Notes under the pieces: generated by a model | The model's database searches: none | Told to the model about the DNA's origin: nothing | What the model saw: the letters and a program-made list of their open reading frames with translations, nothing else | Shown here: positions 51,892 to 59,741 of the stretch, one piece after another | Layout of the letters: each line of letters starts with the position of its first letter | Numbering within the stretch: the stretch's first letter is position 1 | NCBI GenBank assembly: GCA_963772335.1 | Contig: CAVYXF010000001.1 | Location: forward strand, 248,001 to 312,000 | Direction: 5' to 3' | Length of the DNA stretch: 64,000 nucleotides | Source of the DNA: CAVYXF01 sp963772335 | GTDB taxonomy: Bacteria; Pseudomonadota; Alphaproteobacteria; Rhizobiales; Rhodomicrobiaceae | Translations under genes and position numbers: made by a program

Positions 51892-53340
51892 TCAACCATC
51901 GAGTGGCGTGCGAACCACACGGATGCGATGATCGCAAATCTTCTTCCGAAGGGTGTTCCTGTTAAGGCCGAGCAGCTCAGCTGCGCGAATCTGATTGCCT
52001 CTCGTCGCCGCCAGCGCTGCGGTGATTAGCGGGCCCTCTACATCACGCACAATCCGGTCGTAGAGTCCGGCCGGCGGCAGCGCTTCGCCGAAGCCGATGA
52101 AGTAATCCGCCAGATAGCCTTCCATCCATTCGCTGAGGCTGCTTGCAGAATTGCCCTGCGTCTCGATCGGGGTCGGGCGGGAAGAGGCCAGCTCGCTCTC
52201 GATAATATCGGCGGTGATGATTTCCTGTGAATAAAGTGCGGCAAGCCGCCGGACCAGATTTTCCAGCTCACGGATATTGCCCGGCCAGCTATAGCGCTTC
52301 AGCCGCTCAAGGGCCTCGCTATGAATAGACTTGCCGGGCAGACCGTTCTTTTGTGCCGCATTGAGGAAGTGATGTACGAGGTCCGGCACATCCTCGAGAC
52401 GCTCTCGCAAGGGTGGCAGGCGCAGCGGCACCACATTGAGGCGATAGTATAGGTCTTCACGGAACAGGCCCTGTGCGATCTGCTCCTCGAGATTCTTGTT
52501 GGTGGCGGCGATGATGCGCACGTCGGTCTTGATCGGGGTGCGCCCGCCGACCGTCATATATTCGCCCTCCTGGAGCACGCGCAGCAGCCGGGTTTGCGCC
52601 TCCATCGGCATGTCGCCGATCTCATCGAGGAACAGCGTGCCGCCATCGGCCTGCTCGAAGCGGCCCATGGTGCGCGCCTGGGCGCCAGTGAAGGCGCCCT
52701 TCTCATGACCGAACAGCTCCAATTCAATCAGCTCGCGCGGGATCGCCGCCATGTTGATGGCGATGAATTGGCCCTTGCGGCGCTGGCCGTAGTCATGCAG
52801 AGCGCGCGCGACCAGCTCCTTGCCGGTGCCCAACTCACCGGTGATCATGACCGTTAGGTCCGTGTGCATCAGCCGCGCCATCACGCGGTAGACTTCCTGC
52901 ATCGCCGGAGAGCGCCCGATCAGCGGCAGGTCCTCGACTTCAGGCGCGCGCTGTGGAGCGGGCTTGCCGCCCTTCGGCTCTCTGAGCGCACGGCTGACGA
53001 CGGCGACCAGTTCCTTCAGGTCGAAGGGTTTGGGCAGATATTCATAGGCGCCGCGCTCCGCCGCCGTAATGGCGGTCATGAACGTGTTCTGCGCGCTCAT
53101 CACGATGACCGGCAGGTCAGGCCGGATCTTCTTGATGCGCGGCAGGAGATCGAAAGCGCTTTCATCCGGCATGATCACGTCGGTGATCACGACATCGCCT
53201 TCGCCGTGGCTGATCCAATTCCAGAGCGTCGCCGCATTCGAGGTGGCACGTGGCGAATAGCCGGCTCGGGCGAGTGCCTGATTGACGACCGTACGGATGG
53301 CCGCATCATCATCGGCGATCAGAACATTGCCCCGTCCCAC
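51892..53340 (-). CDS. ntrC: nitrogen regulator NtrC (NRI)
   Basis: This sigma-54 activator of 482 residues has a receiver (VLIADDDAAIRTVV, phospho-Asp in VVITDVIMPD), an AAA+ domain with GELGTGKELVARALH, intact GAFTGA (HEKGAFTGAQ) and GGTLFLDEIGDMP, and a C-terminal Fis helix-turn-helix (AAELLGLNRNTLRKKI). It activates genes for nitrogen assimilation when phosphorylated by NtrB. It starts 4 bp after ntrB. The 280 bp to ntrY contain AT-rich sequence with no gene, probably the ntrYX promoter. Confidence 0.96.
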   Translation of the reverse strand: MGRGNVLIADDDAAIRTVVNQALARAGYSPRATSNAATLWNWISHGEGDVVITDVIMPDESAFDLLPRIKKIRPDLPVIVMSAQNTFMTAITAAERGAYEYLPKPFDLKELVAVVSRALREPKGGKPAPQRAPEVEDLPLIGRSPAMQEVYRVMARLMHTDLTVMITGELGTGKELVARALHDYGQRRKGQFIAINMAAIPRELIELELFGHEKGAFTGAQARTMGRFEQADGGTLFLDEIGDMPMEAQTRLLRVLQEGEYMTVGGRTPIKTDVRIIAATNKNLEEQIAQGLFREDLYYRLNVVPLRLPPLRERLEDVPDLVHHFLNAAQKNGLPGKSIHSEALERLKRYSWPGNIRELENLVRRLAALYSQEIITADIIESELASSRPTPIETQGNSASSLSEWMEGYLADYFIGFGEALPPAGLYDRIVRDVEGPLITAALAATRGNQIRAAELLGLNRNTLRKKICDHRIRVVRTPLDG

Positions 53341-53344
53341 GTGA

Positions 53345-54517
53345 TCAGCTCTCCCTCATCCGTTTGTCATGGGCGTGATACATCGGCAGCATCGCCCGGA
53401 AGATAGTTTGCCGCGGCCGGGTATCGCATTCGATGAGGCCGCCATGGTCGCCGATGATCTTGGCGACCAGGGCCAGGCCCAGCCCGGCGCCGCGCGCCTT
53501 GGTGGTGACAAAAGGCTCGAACAGATGCGGCTTGAGGTCTTCGGGAATTCCCGGACCGTTGTCACTGACGGTCACCTCCAGCGGCAGGCTAAGGCGGGTA
53601 TCGGAGTTCGGCATAGAGATGCGTAGGCCCGGGCGGAAGGCGGTTGTGAGCGTAATTTGACCATCCCCACGCTCGCCAATAGCCTCGGCCGCGTTCTTGA
53701 CGAGGTTGAGAAAGGCCTGAATCAGCTTGTCGCGATGTCCAGGCACGGGGGGAAGCGAGGGATCATAGACGGGGTTGATGGTGATATGCCGGGCAAAGCC
53801 ATTCTGCGCGAGCTGGCGGACGTGATCGAGCACGGTGTGGATATTCACCGGCTCGAGCTTCAGCGGCCGCTCATCCCCGAACACCTCCATCCGGTCGACC
53901 AGATTGCAGATGCGGTCGGTCTCGCGGCAAATCAGCTGGGCAAGCGGACGGTCCTCATGGGGAGCGCCCTGCTCAAGCAGCTGCGCGGCCCCGCGAATTC
54001 CCGAAAGCGGGTTTTTAATCTCATGTGCCAGCACCGCGGCTAGCCCCGAGACCGAGCGTGCGGCGCCGCGATGGGTCAGCTGGCGCTCGATCATCTGAGC
54101 CATGCTCCGCTGCTGCAGCATGACCATGATGTGCAAATCCTCCTCCGACATCGGCGCCGCGTAAACATCGACCGAGCGCTGGCTGGCAGCTTCTGACAGG
54201 CCCAGATCCACCCCATACTCGTTCACGGTGGCATGCGACTGCCGGACCTGACCAATGAGTGCAAGAAGTGGGCTGGCAAACGCGACCAGATCGTCTATTT
54301 TGCGGCGGCGCAACACCAACTCGCTGGCCCCGAAGAATACCTCGGCGGCAAAATTGGCGTAGACAATTCGGTTATCTGTTCGCAGGAGCAGCAAAGGGTG
54401 CGGAAGGGCCTGCAGAAGCGCCTCGCAGGCGATGGGGGAATTGCCGCCCAATGCCAAATCTTCCTTAGCTTTGGGGGTTCTATCCGACAATCCCAGCATA
54501 GTCCTCATCGAATGCAC
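53345..54517 (-). CDS. ntrB: nitrogen sensor histidine kinase NtrB (GlnL)
   Basis: This cytoplasmic kinase of 390 residues phosphorylates or dephosphorylates NtrC under control of PII proteins. A PAS domain (LPHPLLLLRTDNRIVYANFAAEVFFGAS) is followed by HisKA (VLAHEIKNPLSGIRGAAQLLEQ) and a HATPase domain (NLVKNAAEAI, DNGPGIP, GAGLGLALVAKI). An internal ATG at 54502 is an alternative start. Unlike many relatives, dusB does not precede it in this window; ispDF is divergent instead. Confidence 0.95.
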   Translation of the reverse strand: MHSMRTMLGLSDRTPKAKEDLALGGNSPIACEALLQALPHPLLLLRTDNRIVYANFAAEVFFGASELVLRRRKIDDLVAFASPLLALIGQVRQSHATVNEYGVDLGLSEAASQRSVDVYAAPMSEEDLHIMVMLQQRSMAQMIERQLTHRGAARSVSGLAAVLAHEIKNPLSGIRGAAQLLEQGAPHEDRPLAQLICRETDRICNLVDRMEVFGDERPLKLEPVNIHTVLDHVRQLAQNGFARHITINPVYDPSLPPVPGHRDKLIQAFLNLVKNAAEAIGERGDGQITLTTAFRPGLRISMPNSDTRLSLPLEVTVSDNGPGIPEDLKPHLFEPFVTTKARGAGLGLALVAKIIGDHGGLIECDTRPRQTIFRAMLPMYHAHDKRMRES

Positions 54518-54683
54518 AAAAATTGGGCTGTTACTCAGGACGACTATTCTCTAGGCATGATAGCAAAGGAAATGCCTTTGTCACCATCATTTATGTTGCA
54601 GCGCAAAGTGCCGACAACCTTTGCCTCCGCGCACCGGCCCGCGTAAAGCTATTCCAAAGACGTTGAGGGTTTTGACAGCGCGA

Positions 54684-55874
54684 ATGAAGAACGTGGTTAT
54701 CTTGGTTGCTGCCGGGCGTGGACTGCGCGCAGGCGCTGAAACGCCAAAGCAGTATAGACAGCTTGCCGGGATGAGCGTTGTCGCGCGCAGCCTCAAAGCG
54801 TTTGCCGATCATCCGGGCATCGATGCCGTTCTTCCCGTCATTCATCCCGATGACGCTGTGCTTTTTACGGATGCTGCAAGGCAGCATTGCAGCAAATGCA
54901 TAGCCCCGACCTTCGGCGGCGCGAGCCGTCAGGCCTCCGTGCTCGCCGGGCTGGAAGCCCTTGCGCCCTATCAGCCGCAACGTGTCCTGATTCACGATGC
55001 CGCCCGGCCGCTGGTCACGCCGGATGTCATTGACCGGGTGCTGGGGGCGCTCGACAGTGCACCGGCCTGTCTCGCCGCGCTGCCGCTAGCCGATACGCTG
55101 AAGGAAGAGCGAGAAGGCTGTGTCGGCCGGACCATCGACCGGCGTGGCCTATGGCGGGCGCAAACGCCGCAAGGCTTCCACTATGCCGCAATCCTTGCCG
55201 CTCATCGCGGCGCGCGTGATGAGGCATCACACAGCTTTACGGACGATGCAGCGATTGCCGAATGGCAAGGGTTAGACGTCGCGCTCGTCCTAGGCTCGGA
55301 GCGCAATATCAAGCTCACGACACGGGAGGATTTCGATTTGGCCGAAAAGCTGCTGCGCGACAGCGATCCCCTGCCCTTCGAGGTTCGCCATGGCACCGGC
55401 TTTGACGTGCATGCCTTCGAGCCGGGTGACCATGTCATGCTCTGCGGCCTCGCCATTCCGCATGACTTCGGCCTGAAAGGCCATTCCGATGCTGATGTCG
55501 GGCTCCATGCGCTGACCGATGCCGTGCTGGGTGCGATCGGCGCGGGCGATATCGGGGATCACTTCCCGCCGAGCGACATGAAGTGGCGCGGCGCCGAATC
55601 CGGCCAGTTCCTCCGCCATGCCGCAGGCCTCGTTTCGAGCCGGCGCGGCCGCATCGTGCATCTCGACGTGACCTTAATCTGCGAGCGGCCGAAGATCGGA
55701 CCGCATAAAGATGCCATGCGCCACCGTATCGCCGAGCTTGTTGGCGTGGAGGTCGGCCGGGTGAGCGTAAAGGCCACCACGACAGAGGGCTTGGGCTTCA
55801 CCGGCCGCCGCGAAGGGCTGGCTGCGATGGCGTCTGCCACCGTCGAGGTGCCGCGAGGGGGAGGTCATGCGTGA
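54684..55874 (+). CDS. ispDF: bifunctional IspD/IspF isoprenoid enzyme
   Basis: This fused enzyme of 396 residues serves the methylerythritol phosphate pathway. The N-terminal IspD (cytidylyltransferase) half has VAAGRGLRAGAETPKQYRQLAG, then LIHDAARPLV and TDDAAIAEW. The C-terminal IspF (cyclodiphosphate synthase) half starts near residue 235 with GTGFDVHAFEPGDHVMLCG, then GHSDADVGLHALTDA and GDIGDHFPPSD with the zinc ligands Asp-x-His. The fusion is typical of alpha and epsilon proteobacteria. The ATG at 54684 gives the normal IspD N-terminus. The stop overlaps pncC by 8 bp. Confidence 0.96.
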   Translation: MKNVVILVAAGRGLRAGAETPKQYRQLAGMSVVARSLKAFADHPGIDAVLPVIHPDDAVLFTDAARQHCSKCIAPTFGGASRQASVLAGLEALAPYQPQRVLIHDAARPLVTPDVIDRVLGALDSAPACLAALPLADTLKEEREGCVGRTIDRRGLWRAQTPQGFHYAAILAAHRGARDEASHSFTDDAAIAEWQGLDVALVLGSERNIKLTTREDFDLAEKLLRDSDPLPFEVRHGTGFDVHAFEPGDHVMLCGLAIPHDFGLKGHSDADVGLHALTDAVLGAIGAGDIGDHFPPSDMKWRGAESGQFLRHAAGLVSSRRGRIVHLDVTLICERPKIGPHKDAMRHRIAELVGVEVGRVSVKATTTEGLGFTGRREGLAAMASATVEVPRGGGHA

Positions 55875-56382
55875 CGTGCTGAAGAGGCAGGCGGCATGCC
55901 TCATCGATCTGTGCCGCGAGCGCCGCCTGATGATCGCGACCGCCGAATCCTGCACGGGCGGCTTGCTTTGCGCCTATCTGACTGCGATTGCCGGCGCCTC
56001 CGATGTGGTGGAGCGGGGCTTCATCACGTATTCCAACGCCGCCAAGACCGAGATGCTGAGCGTCGAGAACCAGGTCATCGAGGCCGTGGGCGCGGTCTCC
56101 AAAGAGGTGGCCATAGCGATGGCGGCCGGCGCCCTCCTGCATTCGCGCGCCGATATCTCCGCCGCCGTAACTGGCATCGCCGGGCCCGGCGGCGGTACGG
56201 CGGAGAAGCCGGTGGGCCTTGTCCATTTTGCCGTCGCCAAGCGTGCGGGGATGTCGGCCGGGCAGATGGACTATCGCGCTATCCACCATGAGGAGGCGTT
56301 CGGCGATATCGGCCGCAACGAAGTTCAGGAGGAATCGGTTGCGGTGGCCTTGAAGCTGCTGCGCCAGGCGGTGGACCTTTGA
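55867..56382 (+). CDS. pncC: CinA-family nicotinamide-nucleotide amidase PncC
   Basis: This 171-residue C-terminal-type CinA protein hydrolyses nicotinamide mononucleotide to nicotinate mononucleotide. It shows the catalytic-region ATAESCTGGLLCAYLT with the nucleophile Ser, GFITYSNAAKTEMLSV, GAVSKEVAIAMAAGAL, and AVTGIAGPGGGTAEKPVGLVHFAV. No N-terminal MoCF-like domain is present, so it is the short form. It overlaps ispDF and is probably co-translated. Confidence 0.93.
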   Translation: MRDVLKRQAACLIDLCRERRLMIATAESCTGGLLCAYLTAIAGASDVVERGFITYSNAAKTEMLSVENQVIEAVGAVSKEVAIAMAAGALLHSRADISAAVTGIAGPGGGTAEKPVGLVHFAVAKRAGMSAGQMDYRAIHHEEAFGDIGRNEVQEESVAVALKLLRQAVDL

Positions 56383-56391
56383 ACGGAAGCG

Positions 56392-57225
56392 TCAGACCGA
56401 ATTCGAGGAGAGGCCGGTGAGCTCTTCGCTGAGCTGTTTGAGACGCCGGCGCGCGTCAGCATCATAGGCTTGGGAATTGGCGCGCCCTTCCCTCAGGCCA
56501 TCGAAATAACGCCCACTGCGGCCTTCCAGATTCGGCGATGCGGCCAGCCGAAGGATCGCCTCCGCACCTTGCTCCACACTGCTCCAGGGCTCGATGCCGG
56601 CCCGGCGCACCATCGTCGTGTTCATATAGCTCGCCGGATGCAGCGCATTCACGGTCACACCGGAGCCGCGCAATTCCTCGGCGAGATCGATGGTGAACAT
56701 GATCTGCGCGAGCTTGCTCTGGCAGTAAGCACGTGTGCCGCTGTAGCCGTGCGTCAGCATCACGTCGGAGAAGTCGATCGCCTGCTGGCCGGCGGAGGCG
56801 ACGTTGACGATCCGCGCCGGAGCGCTGGCGGTCAGCAGCGGCAGCAGGAGTCGGGTTAGCAGGAAACCGGCGAGATAGTTCACGGCGAAGCGCAGCTCAT
56901 AGCCATCGCTACTCACCTCCCGCTCAGCGCTACGACCGGCCGTCCCGATGCCAGCGTTGTTGATCAGGATGTCGAGCCGGTCCGTTTTCTCGCGAACGTT
57001 CTCGGCGAGGCGGCGGACCTGCGACAATGCGGAGAGATCCGCTTGCAAAAACTCCACATTGCCACCGCTCTTCCTGATCGCCTCAACCACTTCCGCGCCG
57101 CGTTCCCGGCTGCGGCCATGCACCAGCACCCGCATGCCGGCCTCGCCGAGATGCTCGGCGACCATGCGCCCAACGCCGTCCGTCGAGCCGGTTACCAGTG
57201 CGGTGATCGAGAAATCCCCTTTCAT
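56392..57225 (-). CDS. short-chain dehydrogenase/reductase
   Basis: This NAD(P)-binding oxidoreductase of 277 residues has the Rossmann motif VTGSTDGVGR, the NNAG motif INNAGIGTAG, a catalytic Ser in IVNVASAGQQ, and Y-x3-K in AYCQSKLAQ. The HALHPASYMNT-like loop after the active site follows the light-dependent protochlorophyllide reductase/retinol dehydrogenase-like subgroup. Substrate is not predictable. It is convergent with pncC, with 9 bp between stops, and a CTAG-ended hairpin lies upstream. Confidence 0.88.
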   Translation of the reverse strand: MKGDFSITALVTGSTDGVGRMVAEHLGEAGMRVLVHGRSRERGAEVVEAIRKSGGNVEFLQADLSALSQVRRLAENVREKTDRLDILINNAGIGTAGRSAEREVSSDGYELRFAVNYLAGFLLTRLLLPLLTASAPARIVNVASAGQQAIDFSDVMLTHGYSGTRAYCQSKLAQIMFTIDLAEELRGSGVTVNALHPASYMNTTMVRRAGIEPWSSVEQGAEAILRLAASPNLEGRSGRYFDGLREGRANSQAYDADARRRLKQLSEELTGLSSNSV

Positions 57226-57286
57226 TGTTCAGCGATCTCCGTAAGAGGATTTCTCGATCAAAAGCCGCACTGGATTTATAAAGTTG

Positions 57287-57363
57287 CTAGTGTCTCTTGC
57301 GAATCCGAAGTTCGCTACGGAGCTCGCTGCGGAATGCGGCGAACTTCGGATTCGGGACACTAG
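57287..57363. repeat. CTAG-ended hairpin element, copy 3
   Basis: CTAGTGTCTCTTGCGAATCC and its continuation GAAGTTCGC (57287-57315) pair with GCGAACTTCGGATTCGGGACACTAG (about 57339-57363), apart from a short bulge. It is preceded by ATAAAGTTG, as in copy 2. No gene is supported between 57226 and 57472. Confidence 0.65.
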
Positions 57364-57472
57364 CGCGGTTTTGCCGTTCGCTCCCGCCATGTCGCACCTC
57401 CTTGACGGGCCTTAATCAACATGGTGCGGCGAGGGGCCTTGAACCACCGGCCGCACGACCGGCGCCCCGGCG

Positions 57473-58261
57473 TCAGGTGGCCGGCACAGTCTGTGTCAGA
57501 CTGTTGGACAGCGTACCGATGCCGTCGATGGTGATTTCGACGATGTTTTCCGGCTTCGACATGGTGCCGACGCCGACCGAGGTGCCGCAGGCGACGACAT
57601 CGCCGGGCATGAGCGTGACATCGCGCGACAAGAGGCTGACCAGCTTCACTGGCGGGAAGAACATGTCAGCGATCGGATAGTTCTGCCGCTCTGCGCTATT
57701 CAGCACCGTACGGACGCTGAGCGTCATCGGATCAAGGCCGGTGGCGATGACTGGTCCGAAGGCGCCGAAGGTGTCGAAGCTTTTCGCCCGGGTCCACTGG
57801 GCGAAGCTTGCGTCCTTGGTGATCAGCTCGATGGCGGTCACATCGTTCACGCAGGTGTAGCCGAAGATGCAAGCGGCGGCTTCGGCTTCCGAGGCATCAG
57901 CGCAGCGCCGGCCGATGACAATGCCCAACTCGCCCTCATAGACAATCTTGCCGACATAAGAAGCAGGGCGCCGGATCGGCTCACCGTGAGCGAGGAAGGC
58001 GGTATCGGCCTTGAGAAACCACAGCGGCTCCTCCGGTTTCGACAGGTTCTGCTTGGCGGCATTGGCGGCGAAATTATTCCAGAGGCAGATCATTTTGCCG
58101 GGCACGCAAGGGATCAGCACCCGCACCGCAGCGAGATCGAGCGCCTCTCCGGTCGCCTTGGGACTTTCGAACATTTCGCCGCTGTGCACAGCAATCCTGC
58201 CGGCCTCCAGCGTGCCAAAACCTGTGCGCCCGCCATTCTCAAAACGAATCCACTGCGTCAT
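57473..58261 (-). CDS. fumarylacetoacetate hydrolase family protein
   Basis: This cytoplasmic enzyme of 262 residues contains the FAH fold. Metal ligands fall in YEGELGIVIGRRCADA (two Glu) and FGYTCVNDVTA (Asp). SFDTFGAFGPVIATGLDP and LMPGDVVACGTSVGVG are typical of 2-keto-hydratase/isomerases and acylpyruvases. The first half is a short N-domain. Members cleave or decarboxylate beta-diketo acids; the exact substrate is not known. It is preceded by a normal ATG at 58261 and followed by a repeat-containing gap. Confidence 0.88.
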   Translation of the reverse strand: MTQWIRFENGGRTGFGTLEAGRIAVHSGEMFESPKATGEALDLAAVRVLIPCVPGKMICLWNNFAANAAKQNLSKPEEPLWFLKADTAFLAHGEPIRRPASYVGKIVYEGELGIVIGRRCADASEAEAAACIFGYTCVNDVTAIELITKDASFAQWTRAKSFDTFGAFGPVIATGLDPMTLSVRTVLNSAERQNYPIADMFFPPVKLVSLLSRDVTLMPGDVVACGTSVGVGTMSKPENIVEITIDGIGTLSNSLTQTVPAT

Positions 58262-58437
58262 TGCGCTTGTCCCGTCCCCTAAATGCTCTGCTTCTAAGCC
58301 ATCCCGGCGCTATTCCGTCAGTCTAGCAAAATGCCCCAGCGGAAGGGGACGCCTGATCAACGGTGATTCGTGCTAGGGTGCGGCCCCGCGATTTCGGGGC
58401 GGCTTCCGCCTCGGGAGGAGGAAAAAGGGGAAAGCCG

Positions 58438-59121
58438 ATGCCGCTCGCTCGAAGCTGGTATCATCCGATGGCGATTACGCGCTCGCTCATGCTGCGTCCG
58501 CGCCTCTATTGTGCGGCGCTTGCCGGTATCCTGTTTCTGCTACTCTCGCGTGGCTTTTGGCCCGAAACCGTGCGTATCTCTGCGGCATGGGACATTGGCG
58601 GGCTGGTCTATCTGATCTTTGCCTTTTATCTCATGACGACTTGTCATGCCGAGCACATCAAAACGACGGCAGCTAGCGGCGATGATAGCCGTGTCGTCAT
58701 TCTGACGTTGATTTTGCTGAGCATCGGCGCCAGCTTCGTGGCCATCGCGCAGCTGATTGGACACGCCAAGCAAATGGAGGGAATAGGGCGTGCCGAGCTG
58801 ACGGCGCTTGCGGCCTTGACGATCATCGTGTCATGGAGCGTGACCCAGGTCGCCTTCGCCCTGCATTACGCGCACGAATATTATCTTCCTGATGACGACA
58901 GCGATGCCGCAGGCGGGCTGGACTTTCCCGGGAGCGTTGTGCCCGATTATTGGGATTTCCTCTATTTCGCCACCTCGATCGGCGCCACCTCGCAAACCTC
59001 CGACGTGGCGATTAGATCGCATGCCATCCGGCGGCTGGTGACGCTCCATTCCGTGATCGCGTTCTTCTTCAATACCGCAGTGCTGGCGCTGACGGTCAAT
59101 ATCGCCGCAAGCCTCGCTTAG
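58438..59121 (+). CDS. DUF1345 integral membrane protein
   Basis: This 227-residue protein has about five hydrophobic spans: AALAGILFLLLSRGF, GGLVYLIFAFYLMTTC, VVILTLILLSIGASFVAIAQL, LTALAALTIIVSWSVTQVAFALHYAHEYY and a C-terminal span. The YWDFLYFATSIGATSQTSDVAI and LVTLHSVIAFFFNTAVLALTVN segments are diagnostic for DUF1345, which resembles the pore region of ion channels. The ATG at 58438 follows GAGGAGG at some distance. Function is unknown. Confidence 0.85.
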   Translation: MPLARSWYHPMAITRSLMLRPRLYCAALAGILFLLLSRGFWPETVRISAAWDIGGLVYLIFAFYLMTTCHAEHIKTTAASGDDSRVVILTLILLSIGASFVAIAQLIGHAKQMEGIGRAELTALAALTIIVSWSVTQVAFALHYAHEYYLPDDDSDAAGGLDFPGSVVPDYWDFLYFATSIGATSQTSDVAIRSHAIRRLVTLHSVIAFFFNTAVLALTVNIAASLA

Positions 59122-59274
59122 CGGCGACCGGCCGGACGTCGTCTTATGATCTTTGCGGGAGCTGTGATGTCTGCGCCGGCAATGGCCAAGCGGGCAGGCT
59201 TCAGAAGGGCTACGATATCTGTGCGGCGACGGTCATTGCTGTTGGCATTGGGCCCATCCAGAAAGCGCGGGATG

Positions 59275-59526
59275 TCAGATATCGATCTTGGCGAAAGACT
59301 GGCGAACCGGCGTCTGAAAAGCCGACGCGCCCATGCCGGTAAGTGACTTGCTATAATCATCCGACAGGCACTGTCTCTGCCAGCCGAGGCAGCGGCCGCC
59401 GATCTCTTGGGTGCACTGCTCAAAGCAAAGCGATTTGGCTTCGATGTAGGTGGGGTCGTTCATCATGAGTGCGCAGATCAGCGAAAGACCACTAATGCAA
59501 GCCAGCGTGGTGTAGATCTTGGTCAT
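59275..59526 (-). CDS. small four-Cys exported or membrane-tethered protein
   Basis: This 83-residue protein has GGAGAG 8 bp before the ATG at 59526. A hydrophobic N-terminus (YTTLACISGLSLICALMM) may be a signal or an anchor. Four cysteines lie in SLCFEQCTQEIGGRCLGWQRQC with CxxxC/CxxxxxxC spacing, which suggests a small disulfide-bonded module. I do not recognise the family. It is flanked by the convergent DUF1345 gene and the amidohydrolase upstream. Confidence 0.5.
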   Translation of the reverse strand: MTKIYTTLACISGLSLICALMMNDPTYIEAKSLCFEQCTQEIGGRCLGWQRQCLSDDYSKSLTGMGASAFQTPVRQSFAKIDI

Positions 59527-59741
59527 CGGTGTGCTCTCCATCGTCCCTGCCGGCCGTTCGGCCTGTTCATAGGCTGACAATAGAAAGACACCGGCTTGCG
59601 CGGTGTGATGGTCGTCACGGAAATGCGGATTGGCGAAAAACCGTTCGTGATACGCCGTGAAACGGCCGTGTGAGCAACCGTTATGCTACAGGAAAATAAG
59701 CAGGTTTTGGATCTCCGCAGCGGGCAAGAGGCGCCGCTGGC

